A stretch of DNA of 64,000 bases from Flavobacterium soyangense (GTDB lineage: Bacteria; Bacteroidota; Bacteroidia; Flavobacteriales; Flavobacteriaceae): the NCBI RefSeq assembly GCF_015277675.1, contig NZ_JADHEC010000016.1, positions 1 to 64,000 of the forward strand, in the 5' to 3' direction. The position numbers and the translations under genes are program-made. The notes below the pieces were generated by a model. It was not told the origin of the DNA, did not search any database, and was given only the letters and a program-made list of their open reading frames with translations. This document shows positions 17,658-27,030 of this stretch, in pieces. Position 1 is the stretch's first letter; the number at the start of each line of letters is the position of its first letter.

Positions 17658-18974
17658 ATGAGCATCATATCATTAATAATAAAAAGAGAATTTATTGCCA
17701 AAGTCCGCAATAAATCATTCATCGTAATGACTTTTTTAAGCCCGTTGCTTTTTGTGGGAATAGCGGTTTTTGTTGGCTATCTAAGCTCTATGAAAGCCGA
17801 TACTAAAAAGGTTGCCATTCACGATGAAACGGGTTTATTCGCTAATGAATTTAAAGCATTGAATAGCAAGGATGGCGAATATGTCTATCAGGATTTGTCC
17901 TCGATTGATATAAAATCACTGAAAGACAGTATCACAAAAGAGAGTTACGAGGGCTTGCTTTATATTCCAAAAGTGACCAACGACAAGGATTTAGAAAATA
18001 AAATCCAATTCATTTCGAACGAAAGTCCAAGCATTTCATTTATTGAAAATGTTCAAGATATAATTGCAAAAAAGCTCACCAAAGACAATTTTGAAAAAGC
18101 CAAATTAGACACATTGGCCATAAAAAATGCCGAAGCCAAGGTTAATATAAGTTTAGCCAAAGCATCCGGAGAAGAAAGTTTAAAAGGACTCAACGAAATC
18201 AAGATTGCCATTGGAGGCGCATTTGGTTATCTCATTATGATGTTTATCATTATTTACGGCAATATGGTGATGCGCAGCGTTATCGAAGAAAAAACAAATC
18301 GCATTGTCGAAATCATCATTTCCTCAGTAAAACCATTCCAATTGATGATGGGAAAAATCATCGGAACTTCATTGGCAGGATTGCTGCAATTCTTTATTTG
18401 GGCCATCATCGGATTGACCTTAATGATTGCCGCTTCCGCATTTTTAGGTATCGATGCCAGTCCAGTGGCGAAACTTCCTCCCACTATAATACAAAACGCC
18501 CATCAGGAATTTACCGGAACCGCACAAATGTACATCAAGGAATTATGGGGATTGCCTATCGCCACCATCCTTATAAGTTTTGTTATATATTTCATAGGAG
18601 GTTACTTTTTATATAGTTCATTCTATGCGTCAATAGGAGCTGCAGTAGATAATGAAACCGATTCGCAACAGTTTCTTTTGCCTATAATAATGCCATTAAT
18701 TTTAGCCGTTTACATCGGTTTTTTTACTGTCATCAACGATCCTCACGGAACAATTGCCACAGTATTTTCAATGATTCCGCTCACATCACCTATTGTTATG
18801 CTGATGCGAATCCCGTTTGGTGTGCCTTGGTGGCAACTCGCAATTTCGATAGCTTTGCTTTTCGGAACCTTCTTTTTCGTAGTTTGGTTTGCCGCAAAAA
18901 TATACCGAGTGGGAATATTGATGTATGGCAAAAAACCTACGTGGAAAGAATTATATAAATGGTTAAAATATTAA
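17658..18974 (+). CDS. ABC transporter permease (NatB-like ABC-2 type)
   Basis: This inner-membrane subunit has 438 residues. TM1 (about 22-45) is followed by a large extracytoplasmic domain (about 46-180), and then about five membrane helices from residue 188 to 420, as in NatB/YhaP ABC-2 permeases. The motif RSVIEEKTNRIVEIIISSVKP after TM2 is characteristic. It pairs with the ATPase at 16694. Confidence 0.92.
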   Translation: MSIISLIIKREFIAKVRNKSFIVMTFLSPLLFVGIAVFVGYLSSMKADTKKVAIHDETGLFANEFKALNSKDGEYVYQDLSSIDIKSLKDSITKESYEGLLYIPKVTNDKDLENKIQFISNESPSISFIENVQDIIAKKLTKDNFEKAKLDTLAIKNAEAKVNISLAKASGEESLKGLNEIKIAIGGAFGYLIMMFIIIYGNMVMRSVIEEKTNRIVEIIISSVKPFQLMMGKIIGTSLAGLLQFFIWAIIGLTLMIAASAFLGIDASPVAKLPPTIIQNAHQEFTGTAQMYIKELWGLPIATILISFVIYFIGGYFLYSSFYASIGAAVDNETDSQQFLLPIIMPLILAVYIGFFTVINDPHGTIATVFSMIPLTSPIVMLMRIPFGVPWWQLAISIALLFGTFFFVVWFAAKIYRVGILMYGKKPTWKELYKWLKY

Positions 18975-18984
18975 ATTAATTTGG

Positions 18985-19113
18985 AGCCATTTCCCGCTAT
19001 GCGTTACAATCCACGCCCAAAAGCCTGGGATTTCCACTGCTATCGGGGCTCAGGGAATCCTGTTATAAATAAACTTGTGAACTTTGTGAAAAACTTTGCA
19101 AACTTTGCGGTAA
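18985..19113. repeat. Intergenic repeat region with CTTTGCGG block
   Basis: A GC-richer block (TTTCCCGCTATGCGTTAC, GGGATTTCCACTGC) at about 18985-19055 looks like a dispersed intergenic repeat. It is followed at 19072-19113 by AACTTTG copies that end CTTTGCGGTAAAA just before the NtrC-like gene. A reverse copy of the second block lies at 39508-39553. Confidence 0.6.
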
Positions 19114-19124
19114 AATAAAAAAAG

Positions 19125-20288
19125 ATGTCAAAAATACTAATCATAGAAGACGAAGCCGCTATTCGAAGAGTACTTACTAAAATACTTTCCGAAGAGAATG
19201 ACACGTATCAGGTTGAAGATGCCGAAGATGGTCTTGCCGGACTCCAAAAAATAAAAAATAACGACTACGATCTTGTTTTGTGTGATATCAAAATGCCCAA
19301 AATGGACGGTGTCGAAGTGCTTGAAGCGGTAAAAAAAATTAAGCCTGAAATTCCAATGGTGATGATTTCCGGTCATGGCGATATGGAAACTGCTATCCAA
19401 ACGATGCGTTTGGGTGCTTTTGATTATATCTCAAAACCACCGGATTTGAATCGATTATTGAATACCGTTCGCAATGCGTTGGACAAAAAACAACTTGTGG
19501 TCGAAAATAAAATTCTAAAGAAAAAAGTTAGCAAGAATTACGAAATGATTGGCGAAAGCGAACCTATCAATCACATCAAACTGATGATTGATAAAGTCGC
19601 CCAAACCGAAGCCAGAGTTTTAATTACAGGACCAAACGGAACCGGAAAAGAGTTGGTTGCCCATCAATTACACGAAAAAAGTCAAAGAGTAAATTTTCCG
19701 TTGATCGAAGTAAATTGTGCCGCCATTCCCAGTGAATTGATAGAAAGCGAATTGTTTGGCCACGTGAAAGGGGCTTTCACATCTGCGGTGAAAGATCGAG
19801 CTGGAAAATTTGAAGCGGCCGATAAAGGAACTATTTTCTTGGATGAAATTGGCGATATGAGTCTTTCGGCCCAAGCCAAAGTTTTGCGTGCTTTACAGGA
19901 AAATATAATTACCAGAGTAGGTGCTGACAAAGACATTAAAGTCGATGTTCGCGTGATTGCCGCCACCAATAAAGACTTGAAAAAAGAAATTGCCGAAGGT
20001 CGTTTCCGCGAGGATTTGTACCATCGATTAGCAGTAATTCTGATCAATGTTCCTTCGCTTAACGAAAGAAGAGACGATATTCCGCTTTTGATTTCGCATT
20101 TTGCCGAAAAAATTGCTTCCGAACAAGGAAATACAGTAAAACATTTTTCACCAAAGGCTATTAAATTATTGCAGGAATACGATTGGACTGGAAACATTCG
20201 CGAATTGCGTAATGTGGTTGAACGCTTGATCATCCTTGGCGGAAACGAGATTTCCGAAAATGATGTGAGGATGTTTGCAAGCAAATAA
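19125..20288 (+). CDS. Sigma-54-dependent response regulator without Fis domain
   Basis: This is a 387-residue NtrC-class activator. A receiver domain (1-120, phospho-Asp in VLCDIKMPKMDG) is followed by the AAA+ domain (about 140-380) with Walker A GPNGTGKE, the sigma-54 contact loop GAFTSA, Walker B GTIFLDEIGDM and the R-finger region. The protein ends at the end of the AAA+ C-subdomain (GNIRELRNVVERLII) with no Fis-type DNA-binding helix. It may act in trans from solution or through another DNA-binding partner. The sensor kinase is not adjacent. Confidence 0.9.
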   Translation: MSKILIIEDEAAIRRVLTKILSEENDTYQVEDAEDGLAGLQKIKNNDYDLVLCDIKMPKMDGVEVLEAVKKIKPEIPMVMISGHGDMETAIQTMRLGAFDYISKPPDLNRLLNTVRNALDKKQLVVENKILKKKVSKNYEMIGESEPINHIKLMIDKVAQTEARVLITGPNGTGKELVAHQLHEKSQRVNFPLIEVNCAAIPSELIESELFGHVKGAFTSAVKDRAGKFEAADKGTIFLDEIGDMSLSAQAKVLRALQENIITRVGADKDIKVDVRVIAATNKDLKKEIAEGRFREDLYHRLAVILINVPSLNERRDDIPLLISHFAEKIASEQGNTVKHFSPKAIKLLQEYDWTGNIRELRNVVERLIILGGNEISENDVRMFASK

Positions 20289-20386
20289 AATTAATTAAAA
20301 AGATTAAAAAATTTAGACATTTAAAGATCCGATTTAGGTATTTAATCTTTCAATCATTAAATTTTTTAATCTTTCAATCTTAAAAG

Positions 20387-21037
20387 ATGAAACTAAAAAA
20401 AATAAACGAAAACCTTCAGCAAGCACTCATCGAAAACGGTTTGACCGAAGCTAATGAAATGCAGCAAGAAACATTTTCGACCCTGAAAAGTGGTGCCGAT
20501 TGTATCGTTATTGCTCCAAAAGGAAGCGGAAAATCGACCACAATAGTGCTGAATGTTATCCAGCAATTAAAAGGAGAAGGAGAGGAATCGCCTCGTGCTT
20601 TGATTATTGTGGAAGACAAAACCAAGGTTTTAGAAATGGAAGACCTTTTCGAAAAGTTTGGGAAATATACCGATTTGAGAGTGTATGGCGTGCACGACAA
20701 AGGCGATATGGAATATGATAAGAATTATATTTCGACGGGAATCGATGTTTTGATTGGTACTCCTTTTAAATTGAGTGAAATGTTTACAACTGCTGGTTAC
20801 AATGTAAACCGATTGAAAATGTTTATTCTAGATGATGCTGATCCAATTTTGAAACTGCGTCACGAAACCCGGATTATGCGTATTTCGAATAGCATCAACA
20901 AAACTCAACGCATTATTTTTTCGGAAGAATTTACAGAGCGAATTGAAATTCTTGCTGAGAAAATGCTAGTTGAACCGTTTGAATTCGATTTTGAGCAAGA
21001 GGAAGATATAGAAGAGGAAGAAGAAACAGAAGAATAA
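20387..21037 (+). CDS. Half DEAD-box protein (single RecA domain)
   Basis: This 216-residue protein covers only the first RecA domain of a DEAD-box helicase. It has a Q-motif-like start (EANEMQQETF), motif I APKGSGKST, motif Ia-like residues, and IGTPFKLSEM (motif Ib). Motif II reads DDAD instead of DEAD, and motif III is FSEEF in place of SAT. A Glu-rich tail (about 195-216) ends it. The second RecA domain is absent, so it cannot be a normal helicase; it may bind RNA or ATP. It sits with the DUF2007 gene 20 bp downstream. Confidence 0.82.
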   Translation: MKLKKINENLQQALIENGLTEANEMQQETFSTLKSGADCIVIAPKGSGKSTTIVLNVIQQLKGEGEESPRALIIVEDKTKVLEMEDLFEKFGKYTDLRVYGVHDKGDMEYDKNYISTGIDVLIGTPFKLSEMFTTAGYNVNRLKMFILDDADPILKLRHETRIMRISNSINKTQRIIFSEEFTERIEILAEKMLVEPFEFDFEQEEDIEEEEETEE

Positions 21038-21057
21038 TTAAAAAAAATAAAGATAAA

Positions 21058-21273
21058 ATGGGATTAATGAAAGTGTTTTCAGGAAGTGAAATTTTGGCTT
21101 TGGCTTTGCAGGGAAAAATTGAAGAAATAGGCATAACCACCGTAATTAGAAACAATAATCAATCTAATGTTTTGCCTAGTATTGAAAATGCAAAAGCAGT
21201 GGAATTATTTATTCAGGAAACTGACTTTTCAAAAGCCAATCCTGTTATTGAGGAGTTTAGATTGAGTATTTAA
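21058..21273 (+). CDS. DUF2007 domain protein
   Basis: This is a 71-residue protein matching DUF2007 (putative signal-transducing protein): KVFSGSEILALALQGKIEEIG, then VEL-FIQETDFSKAN near the C-terminus. The fold is a small ferredoxin-like domain of unknown function. It begins 20 bp after the half DEAD-box gene and is probably transcribed with it. Confidence 0.8.
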   Translation: MGLMKVFSGSEILALALQGKIEEIGITTVIRNNNQSNVLPSIENAKAVELFIQETDFSKANPVIEEFRLSI

Positions 21274-21283
21274 CAATGCTCCG

Positions 21284-21328
21284 CAAAGTCTTCGACTTTG
21301 AGGATGTGTTTTTCAGTCTCCGACTGAA
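21284..21328. repeat. Two adjacent 7-bp hairpins
   Basis: CAAAGTC-ttc-GACTTTG (21284-21300) and TTCAGTC-tcc-GACTGAA (21312-21328) are two perfect three-base-loop hairpins in tandem between the DUF2007 and HAD genes. They have no T run, so they are more likely a REP-type element or mRNA stabiliser than a terminator. Confidence 0.6.
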
Positions 21329-21355
21329 GAATAAAAACAAATTAAAGTACATAGA

Positions 21356-22159
21356 ATGAAATATAAAATGCTGGTCGTAGATATGGACGACACCTTGTTG
21401 ACAGATGATCACGAAATTTCAATTGAGAATGCAACTATGCTTTTGAAAGCACAGGAGATGGGTGTTTACGTAGTTTTAGCTTCAGGAAGACCAACTTCCG
21501 CAATGTTAGCGTATGCCAAAGAATTGCAATGTGATATTAACAATTCCTATATGATTTCTTTTAATGGTTCTACAATTACTGACCTAAAAGCAGATGAGAT
21601 TATTTTTGAGCAAAAGCTGACCAAAGAACAAATTCATTCTCTGTATGATTTTAGTCAGCAAAACAACACGCATATTATTACGTATTTAGATGGGAAAATC
21701 ATTAGCGAAAGTAATTCAGAATATATTGATATTGAAAGAGATATTACAGGTTTAGAGCTTATAATTGTTCCAAATTTTAAAGAAGCAGTAACCACTTCGG
21801 CGGTAAAATGTCTTTTATTGGAAGAGCCTAGTTTTCTCAAAGGTGTTGAATCAGTATTAAAAGCCGCAATGCCCGATTTGAGTGTTTGCATGTCAAAACC
21901 CTTTTTTCTTGAAGCCGCACCAAATGGCGTCGACAAAGGTGCTGCTATTCAGATTTTAGCTAAAAAATTGAATATTCATCAAAGCGAAATTATAGCCGTA
22001 GGAAATGCAGGTAATGATTTAACGATGGTGCAATATGCCGGATTGGGTGTTTGGGTAGATAATGTTGATGCTGAATTAAGAGAATTTGGCGATGTCATTG
22101 TGGCTTCAAATAATAATCACGGAGTTGCCGAAGTGGTTAGGCGGTTTATTTTGAATTAA
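21356..22159 (+). CDS. Cof-type HAD-IIB family phosphatase
   Basis: This is a 267-residue cytoplasmic hydrolase that removes phosphate from small phosphorylated compounds. HAD motif I is VVDMDDTLLTDDH, motif II Ser/Thr is in VVLASGRP, Lys lies in GVDKGAAIQ, and motif IV is VGNAGNDLTMVQYAG. The C2-type cap lies between. The length is typical of the Cof/YidA group. The substrate is not predictable. Confidence 0.92.
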   Translation: MKYKMLVVDMDDTLLTDDHEISIENATMLLKAQEMGVYVVLASGRPTSAMLAYAKELQCDINNSYMISFNGSTITDLKADEIIFEQKLTKEQIHSLYDFSQQNNTHIITYLDGKIISESNSEYIDIERDITGLELIIVPNFKEAVTTSAVKCLLLEEPSFLKGVESVLKAAMPDLSVCMSKPFFLEAAPNGVDKGAAIQILAKKLNIHQSEIIAVGNAGNDLTMVQYAGLGVWVDNVDAELREFGDVIVASNNNHGVAEVVRRFILN

Positions 22160-22161
22160 CC

Positions 22162-22169
22162 TATCTTTG
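22162..22169 (+). promoter_or_regulatory. -7 box TATCTTTG for the ABC-F gene
   Basis: A perfect TAnnTTTG match lies 68 bp before the ABC-F ATG. No -33 TTG was found at the usual distance. Confidence 0.45.
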
Positions 22170-22237
22170 CACTTTCAAAAAATGTTCGGTTTTTTGCGAC
22201 TTCAAACTTTTGAACATTAAACTTTAAACAAAAATTA

Positions 22238-23872
22238 ATGATTACAGTTAACGATATTTCCGTTCATTTTGGCGGAACTACTTTATTTAGCGATGTTTCT
22301 TTTGCCATAAATGAAAATGATAAAATTGCCCTTATGGGTAAAAATGGAGCAGGAAAATCAACACTTTTAAAGATTATTGCAGGGCAAAGCAAGCCTTCCA
22401 CAGGAAATATTTCGGCACCAAAAGATGCTGTTGTTGCTTATTTGCCTCAGCATTTATTAGCTCAAGACGGATCTACTGTTGTCGAAGAAGCTTCGAAAGC
22501 CTTTGGAGAAATTTTTTCTATGAAATCCGAAATTGACGAAATCAATGAGCAATTAACGATTCGTACCGATTATGAAAGTGATGCGTATATGAAATTGATC
22601 GAAAGGGTTTCCGACTTAAGCGAGAAGTTTTACGCTATCGAAGAAGTAAATTATGAAGCTGAGGTAGAGAAGATTTTACTTGGTTTGGGTTTTGTACGTG
22701 AAGATTTTACGCGTCAAACCTCTGAGTTTTCAGGTGGTTGGAGAATGCGAATTGAATTAGCCAAAATCCTTTTGCAAAAACCAGACTTGATTTTGCTGGA
22801 TGAGCCTACCAATCATATGGATATTGAAAGTATTCAATGGTTAGAGGATTTCTTGATTAATGCCGCGAAAGCGGTTGTCGTGATTTCGCACGATAAAGCT
22901 TTTGTCGACAATATTACCAATCGTACCATTGAAGTTACTATGGGAAGGATATACGATTATAAAGCCAAATATTCTCATTATTTAGAACTTCGAAAAGACC
23001 GAAGAGTACATCAACAAAAAGCCTACGACGAGCAGCAGCGAATGATTGCTGATAATAGAACTTTTATAGATCGTTTTAAGGGAACATTTTCTAAAACTGA
23101 TGCCGTTCAATCGCGTGTTAAGATGTTAGAAAAGTTGGTTATCGTTCAGGTGGATGAAGTGGATACTTCGGCATTGAAACTGAAATTTCCACCAGCGGCA
23201 CGTTCGGGTCAATATCCGGTAATTGTCAAAGATTTATCAAAATCGTATGGCAATCATATTGTTTTTGAAAATGCCAATATGGTTATCGAGCGCGGCGAAA
23301 AAGTGGCTTTTGTAGGGAAAAATGGTGAAGGAAAATCGACCATGATCAAAGCCATTATGAAAGAAATTGAAATCAATGGCGGAAGTCTGGAAATAGGACA
23401 TAATGCCCAAATTGGTTATTTTGCTCAAAATCAAGCCTCTTTATTGGACGAAAACGCAACAATTTTTGAAACCATTGACGACATAGCTGTGGGGGATGTC
23501 CGAACAAAAATCAAGGATATTTTGGGAGCATTTATGTTTCATGGAGATGATGTTACCAAGAAGGTTAAAGTGCTTTCGGGTGGGGAAAAAACACGTTTGG
23601 CAATGATAAAATTATTATTGGAACCTGTAAATTTATTGATTCTCGATGAGCCTTCGAACCACTTGGATATGAAAACCAAAGACATTATAAAAGATGCTTT
23701 ACGTGATTTTGACGGAACTTTGATTCTGGTTTCGCACGACAGGGATTTCCTCGACGGATTGGCGACCAAAGTTTTCGAATTTGGAAATAAACGCGTAAAA
23801 GAACATTTTGAAGATATTGCCGGTTTCTTGGCACATAAAAAAATAGAAAATTTACGAGAAATAGAAAAGTAA
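22238..23872 (+). CDS. ABC-F family ribosome-associated ATPase
   Basis: This is a 544-residue soluble protein with two ABC domains and no membrane part. Domain 1 has GKNGAGKST, FSGGWRMR and LLDEPTNHMD; domain 2 has GKNGEGKST, LSGGEKTR and LILDEPSNHLD. The linker between them (about 240-310) is the P-site tRNA interaction motif region. The length and lack of a C-terminal coiled coil point to the Ybit/EttA-like housekeeping groups rather than antibiotic resistance types, but this is not certain. Confidence 0.93.
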   Translation: MITVNDISVHFGGTTLFSDVSFAINENDKIALMGKNGAGKSTLLKIIAGQSKPSTGNISAPKDAVVAYLPQHLLAQDGSTVVEEASKAFGEIFSMKSEIDEINEQLTIRTDYESDAYMKLIERVSDLSEKFYAIEEVNYEAEVEKILLGLGFVREDFTRQTSEFSGGWRMRIELAKILLQKPDLILLDEPTNHMDIESIQWLEDFLINAAKAVVVISHDKAFVDNITNRTIEVTMGRIYDYKAKYSHYLELRKDRRVHQQKAYDEQQRMIADNRTFIDRFKGTFSKTDAVQSRVKMLEKLVIVQVDEVDTSALKLKFPPAARSGQYPVIVKDLSKSYGNHIVFENANMVIERGEKVAFVGKNGEGKSTMIKAIMKEIEINGGSLEIGHNAQIGYFAQNQASLLDENATIFETIDDIAVGDVRTKIKDILGAFMFHGDDVTKKVKVLSGGEKTRLAMIKLLLEPVNLLILDEPSNHLDMKTKDIIKDALRDFDGTLILVSHDRDFLDGLATKVFEFGNKRVKEHFEDIAGFLAHKKIENLREIEK

Positions 23873-23898
23873 AATCTTAAAAATAGATTTTGGATATA

Positions 23899-23942
23899 AG
23901 CAATCAATTATAAGAATATAACTTATGATTGATTGCTTTTTT
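23899..23942 (+). terminator. Rho-independent terminator after ABC-F gene
   Basis: AAGCAATCAAT/ATTGATTGCTT, extended by ATAAG/CTTAT across one mismatched pair, is followed by a T run. Confidence 0.85.
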
Positions 23943-24044
23943 TGTTTCATGAAATCCTGCATTTAAATAACTGAATATAAGTGTATTAAAAATATATTTT
24001 GTAACTTGTAGTTCGTTTATTTTTTAATATAAAAATGGTGAGTC

Positions 24045-25157
24045 ATGAAAAAAATAATTTTTGTTTTAGTGTTTTTAACAACAAGTTTGTTATGTGCATC
24101 TGTGTTTTCCCAAATAGGAAATGAGCCTTTAGCTCTAGGTTTGCCTGGGGATAATTTAAATCTCTATGCTGTATTGGATGTTTTTCAAAAATCTCCAACA
24201 TTGGAAGAATTTGAAAGAAGATTAAATGACAAAGAATCAAACATTAATAACCTCGATTTGAACAATGACAATGTCATAGATTATATTGAGGTGATTGGGA
24301 ATAAGAATAATAACTCTTTTTCGGTGGTACTTCGAGTTGCCATAAACAATTATGAATACCAAGATGTAGCCGTTATTGAAGGACATAAAAACTATGCGGG
24401 AAAGGTTATTGTTCAAATAATTGGAGACGAAGACCTTTATGGAAAGAATTTCATTATAGAACCGTCTTTTTCAGAAAACCCAAACCCTGGTTATGTTGGG
24501 AATCAAAGGGTAATTGTTACAGGGAGTGCTATTTATTATGCCAATGATTGGCCAATAATCGCTTACTTGTTTTCTCCAGTGTTTTCGGTTTATATTTCTC
24601 CTTGGCATTGGGGTTTTTACCCAACTTATTGGCATCCATGGTCACCTATATTTTTCCATGTTTATTGGGATTTTCATAGACACTATTATACCAATAATTT
24701 TTACCGTCGATCGGGATATATAAGATACCCCATTAGCCATTCTTATTATTTTAAAAAAAGACAAACTTCTTCAATTGTCAGACAGTACAAAAGGGACGGT
24801 AGGTATAATGGAGTTTATGATGGTAGAACTTATAAAAAACCAATGGCTCCTGAGAGGAGAATAATAACACCCTCATCACCAACAAGATCTGTTGCTCCTT
24901 CTAGAACACAACCGGGAACTCCATCAGGGGCAAGACCTTGGATACATCGAATAACTCCTCCAACAACACGTCCAGCTACACAACCAGTCTCGCCTTCAAC
25001 AACTCGTCAGGCAACAAAAAAAGTTGTGCCTTCAGCTACCCGTCCGGAGACAAGACCTTGGATACATCGAGCGGTACCTTCGACCACACGTCCGGTGGGA
25101 AAACCAGTGCCTCCTTCTTCAGACAAATCAGAAAGACCTGGGAACAGAAGGGACTAG
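24045..25157 (+). CDS. Secreted protein with EF-hand-like loop and Pro/Thr/Arg-rich tail
   Basis: This is a 370-residue exported protein that I do not assign to a named family. A signal peptide (cleavage near VFSQ) is followed by a segment with an EF-hand-like loop (LDLNNDNVIDYIEVIG, about 70-85), a Trp/Tyr/His-rich middle (ISPWHWGFYPTYWHPW), and from about 265 a low-complexity tail. That tail contains a duplication: ARPWIHRITPPTTRP and TRPWIHRAVPSTTRP. The loop could bind Ca2+. It may be cell-surface or cell-wall associated. Confidence 0.8.
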   Translation: MKKIIFVLVFLTTSLLCASVFSQIGNEPLALGLPGDNLNLYAVLDVFQKSPTLEEFERRLNDKESNINNLDLNNDNVIDYIEVIGNKNNNSFSVVLRVAINNYEYQDVAVIEGHKNYAGKVIVQIIGDEDLYGKNFIIEPSFSENPNPGYVGNQRVIVTGSAIYYANDWPIIAYLFSPVFSVYISPWHWGFYPTYWHPWSPIFFHVYWDFHRHYYTNNFYRRSGYIRYPISHSYYFKKRQTSSIVRQYKRDGRYNGVYDGRTYKKPMAPERRIITPSSPTRSVAPSRTQPGTPSGARPWIHRITPPTTRPATQPVSPSTTRQATKKVVPSATRPETRPWIHRAVPSTTRPVGKPVPPSSDKSERPGNRRD

Positions 25158-25220
25158 GATTAAATGGTTGTGACATTTACATAAAAGAGGGGGGTGTTTT
25201 CTTTAAGAAATAGCCCTCTT

Positions 25221-25523
25221 TTATAGTCGTATTCCAGGAGGAAGCAGTTCTTTATAGACTGGATTTTTTTTGAAAAATACGACAATTTTGGGAAGTATGG
25301 GAACCACTTTCAGCTTTCTTTCCATAGCAATTGCCATAATATTTTTAAGTAGGTTTGATATGAAAATCTCATCGTCAAATAAATCTGGGACATTGATTTT
25401 TGTTAAAAATATTTTTTTCTCTTGAAAAGAATATTCGACCGTAACTAATCCTTGATTGGTTATTGTTTCAAATTGTCTGGCAAAAGTATTGTCCTTGATT
25501 TCAATGATGACTGCGGATTCCAT
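25221..25523 (-). CDS. GNAT family N-acetyltransferase (YjdJ/COG2388 type)
   Basis: This 100-residue protein matches the short GNAT group: a beta-sheet start (SAVIIEIKDN), VEYSFQEKKIFLTKINVPDLF, and the C-terminal pattern KLKVVPILPKIVVFFKKNPVYKEL that resembles the YjdJ 'CPFVxxYxxxxPEY' end. The acetyl-CoA loop normally reads RGxGxA; here that region is FDDEIFISNLLKNIMAIA, so acetyl-CoA binding may be lost. It is 11 bp downstream of the pirin gene and probably in one operon. Confidence 0.7.
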   Translation of the reverse strand: MESAVIIEIKDNTFARQFETITNQGLVTVEYSFQEKKIFLTKINVPDLFDDEIFISNLLKNIMAIAMERKLKVVPILPKIVVFFKKNPVYKELLPPGIRL

Positions 25524-25534
25524 AATAATTTATT

Positions 25535-26251
25535 TTAATTCATTGGCACTTCGACCAAAAGTATTTTTGATTTCGAATTGATTTTGATTTTAAATTGTTC
25601 AACATCAATAATTTCCATTGCGTCTCTTTCTTTCAAAATCTGATTGTCGACTTCAATTTCGCCTTCAATCAAAAAAAGATAAACGCCGTTTTGGGGGATA
25701 TTTACTTTATAAGTGATGGTTGTGCCTTTTTCGAAAATTCCCAGATTAAAGAAAGTTTGCTGGTAAACCCATAATGCTTGACCATCATTTTTATCTTTTG
25801 GAGAAACAATATTTACAAAGGTATTGATTTGATTTTCAATATTAAACGATTTCTGTTCGTATCTTGGTTTTACGTCTTGCTTGTCAGGAAATACCCATAG
25901 CTGTAATGTTTTTGCCTGTTCTTTTTGGCTTGCATTCATCTCGGAATGTTGAATTCCGGTTCCTGCACTCATGACTTGCACTTCTCCAAAATGAATAACG
26001 CCTTCGTTGCCCATACTGTCTCGATGTTTTAAGCCTCCTTCAAGCGGAATCGTGATGATTTCCATATTGTCGTGTGGATGTGTGCCAAAACCTGTTCCGC
26101 CATCAATGGTGTCATCGTTTAAAACACGTAGCATTCCAAATTGAACTCGCCCCGGATTGTAATAATTTCCGAAGGAAAAAGAGAAATTGGCTTTAAGCCA
26201 ACCATAATCTGCTTTGCCTCTTGAATTTGCTTCAAATAGTTTAGTTGTCAT
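25535..26251 (-). CDS. Pirin family protein
   Basis: This is a 238-residue bicupin. The N-terminal cupin has the metal ligands of pirins: HPHDNMEIITIPLEGGLKHRDS and GEVQVMSAGTGIQHSE. Some pirins have quercetin dioxygenase activity and others act as redox sensors; the role here is not known. The C-terminal domain (KINIPQNGVYLFLIEGEIEVDN type) is intact. The ATG is preceded by a short AT-rich region that also serves the divergent hydrolase at 26367. Confidence 0.92.
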   Translation of the reverse strand: MTTKLFEANSRGKADYGWLKANFSFSFGNYYNPGRVQFGMLRVLNDDTIDGGTGFGTHPHDNMEIITIPLEGGLKHRDSMGNEGVIHFGEVQVMSAGTGIQHSEMNASQKEQAKTLQLWVFPDKQDVKPRYEQKSFNIENQINTFVNIVSPKDKNDGQALWVYQQTFFNLGIFEKGTTITYKVNIPQNGVYLFLIEGEIEVDNQILKERDAMEIIDVEQFKIKINSKSKILLVEVPMN

Positions 26252-26366
26252 AATTTATAGATAATATAAAGTTGGAATCGAAGTTGGTTTTAAAATAATA
26301 ATTAATTTTATACAAAATTCGTAATAATAAATCGGAATGCCCTTGTAAAATAGTAAAAACCCAATT

Positions 26367-27020
26367 ATGAGCAAAATACATGTTTACATGATGCCAGGCT
26401 TGGCGGCCAATTCGTTGATTTTTGAAAGGATAAAATTACCGGAATCCACTTTTGAGATTCATTTACTGGATTGGGAAACTCCTAAAAACAATGAAACTTT
26501 ATTGGAATACGCCAAAAGGATGTCAAAATTAGTCAAATATGAAAAAGCAGTTTTGATTGGGGTATCATTTGGAGGTGTTCTGGTTCAGGAAATGGCTCAC
26601 TTTTTAGATTTGAGAAAACTGATCATTATTTCCAGCGTCAAATCAAATCTTGAATTGCCATTGACAATGAAAATTGCCAAAACAACTAAAGCCTATAAAT
26701 TAATGCCTACCAGTCTGTTTCAAAATATGGAATCATTGGCAAAATTTTCTTTCGGTAATGTCATCAAACAGAGAATCAAGTTGTATCAAAAATACATGTC
26801 AATGCGAGAAAAGACGTATTTGGATTGGGCAATCGAACAAATGATCTTGTGGGACAGAGAAGAAATAGATAAAAATGTGATTCACATACACGGTGATGCG
26901 GATGCCATTTTTCCCATAAAAAACATTCAAAATTGTATCGCGGTAAAAGGCGGAACCCACATTATGATTTTGAGTAAATACAAATGGCTTAATGAAAATT
27001 TACCTAAAATTATTTTATAA
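26367..27020 (+). CDS. Alpha/beta hydrolase
   Basis: This is a 217-residue cytoplasmic hydrolase. The start YMMPGLAANSLIFERIKLP gives the oxyanion region, the nucleophile elbow is IGVSFGGVL (Ser near 71), the acid is in IHGDADAIFP, and the His is in KGGTHIMI. All three triad residues are present. The substrate is unknown. A hairpin terminator follows. Confidence 0.87.
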   Translation: MSKIHVYMMPGLAANSLIFERIKLPESTFEIHLLDWETPKNNETLLEYAKRMSKLVKYEKAVLIGVSFGGVLVQEMAHFLDLRKLIIISSVKSNLELPLTMKIAKTTKAYKLMPTSLFQNMESLAKFSFGNVIKQRIKLYQKYMSMREKTYLDWAIEQMILWDREEIDKNVIHIHGDADAIFPIKNIQNCIAVKGGTHIMILSKYKWLNENLPKIIL

Positions 27021-27030
27021 TAAAAAAATA

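Noticed and set aside
18254-18484. Minus-strand frame inside the ABC permease gene
   Set aside because: It is a shadow of a hydrophobic coding stretch with no start signal.
24938-25213. Second open frame inside the secreted Pro/Thr/Arg-rich protein gene
   Set aside because: It is low-complexity Ser/Asn from the shifted repeat and has no start context of its own.
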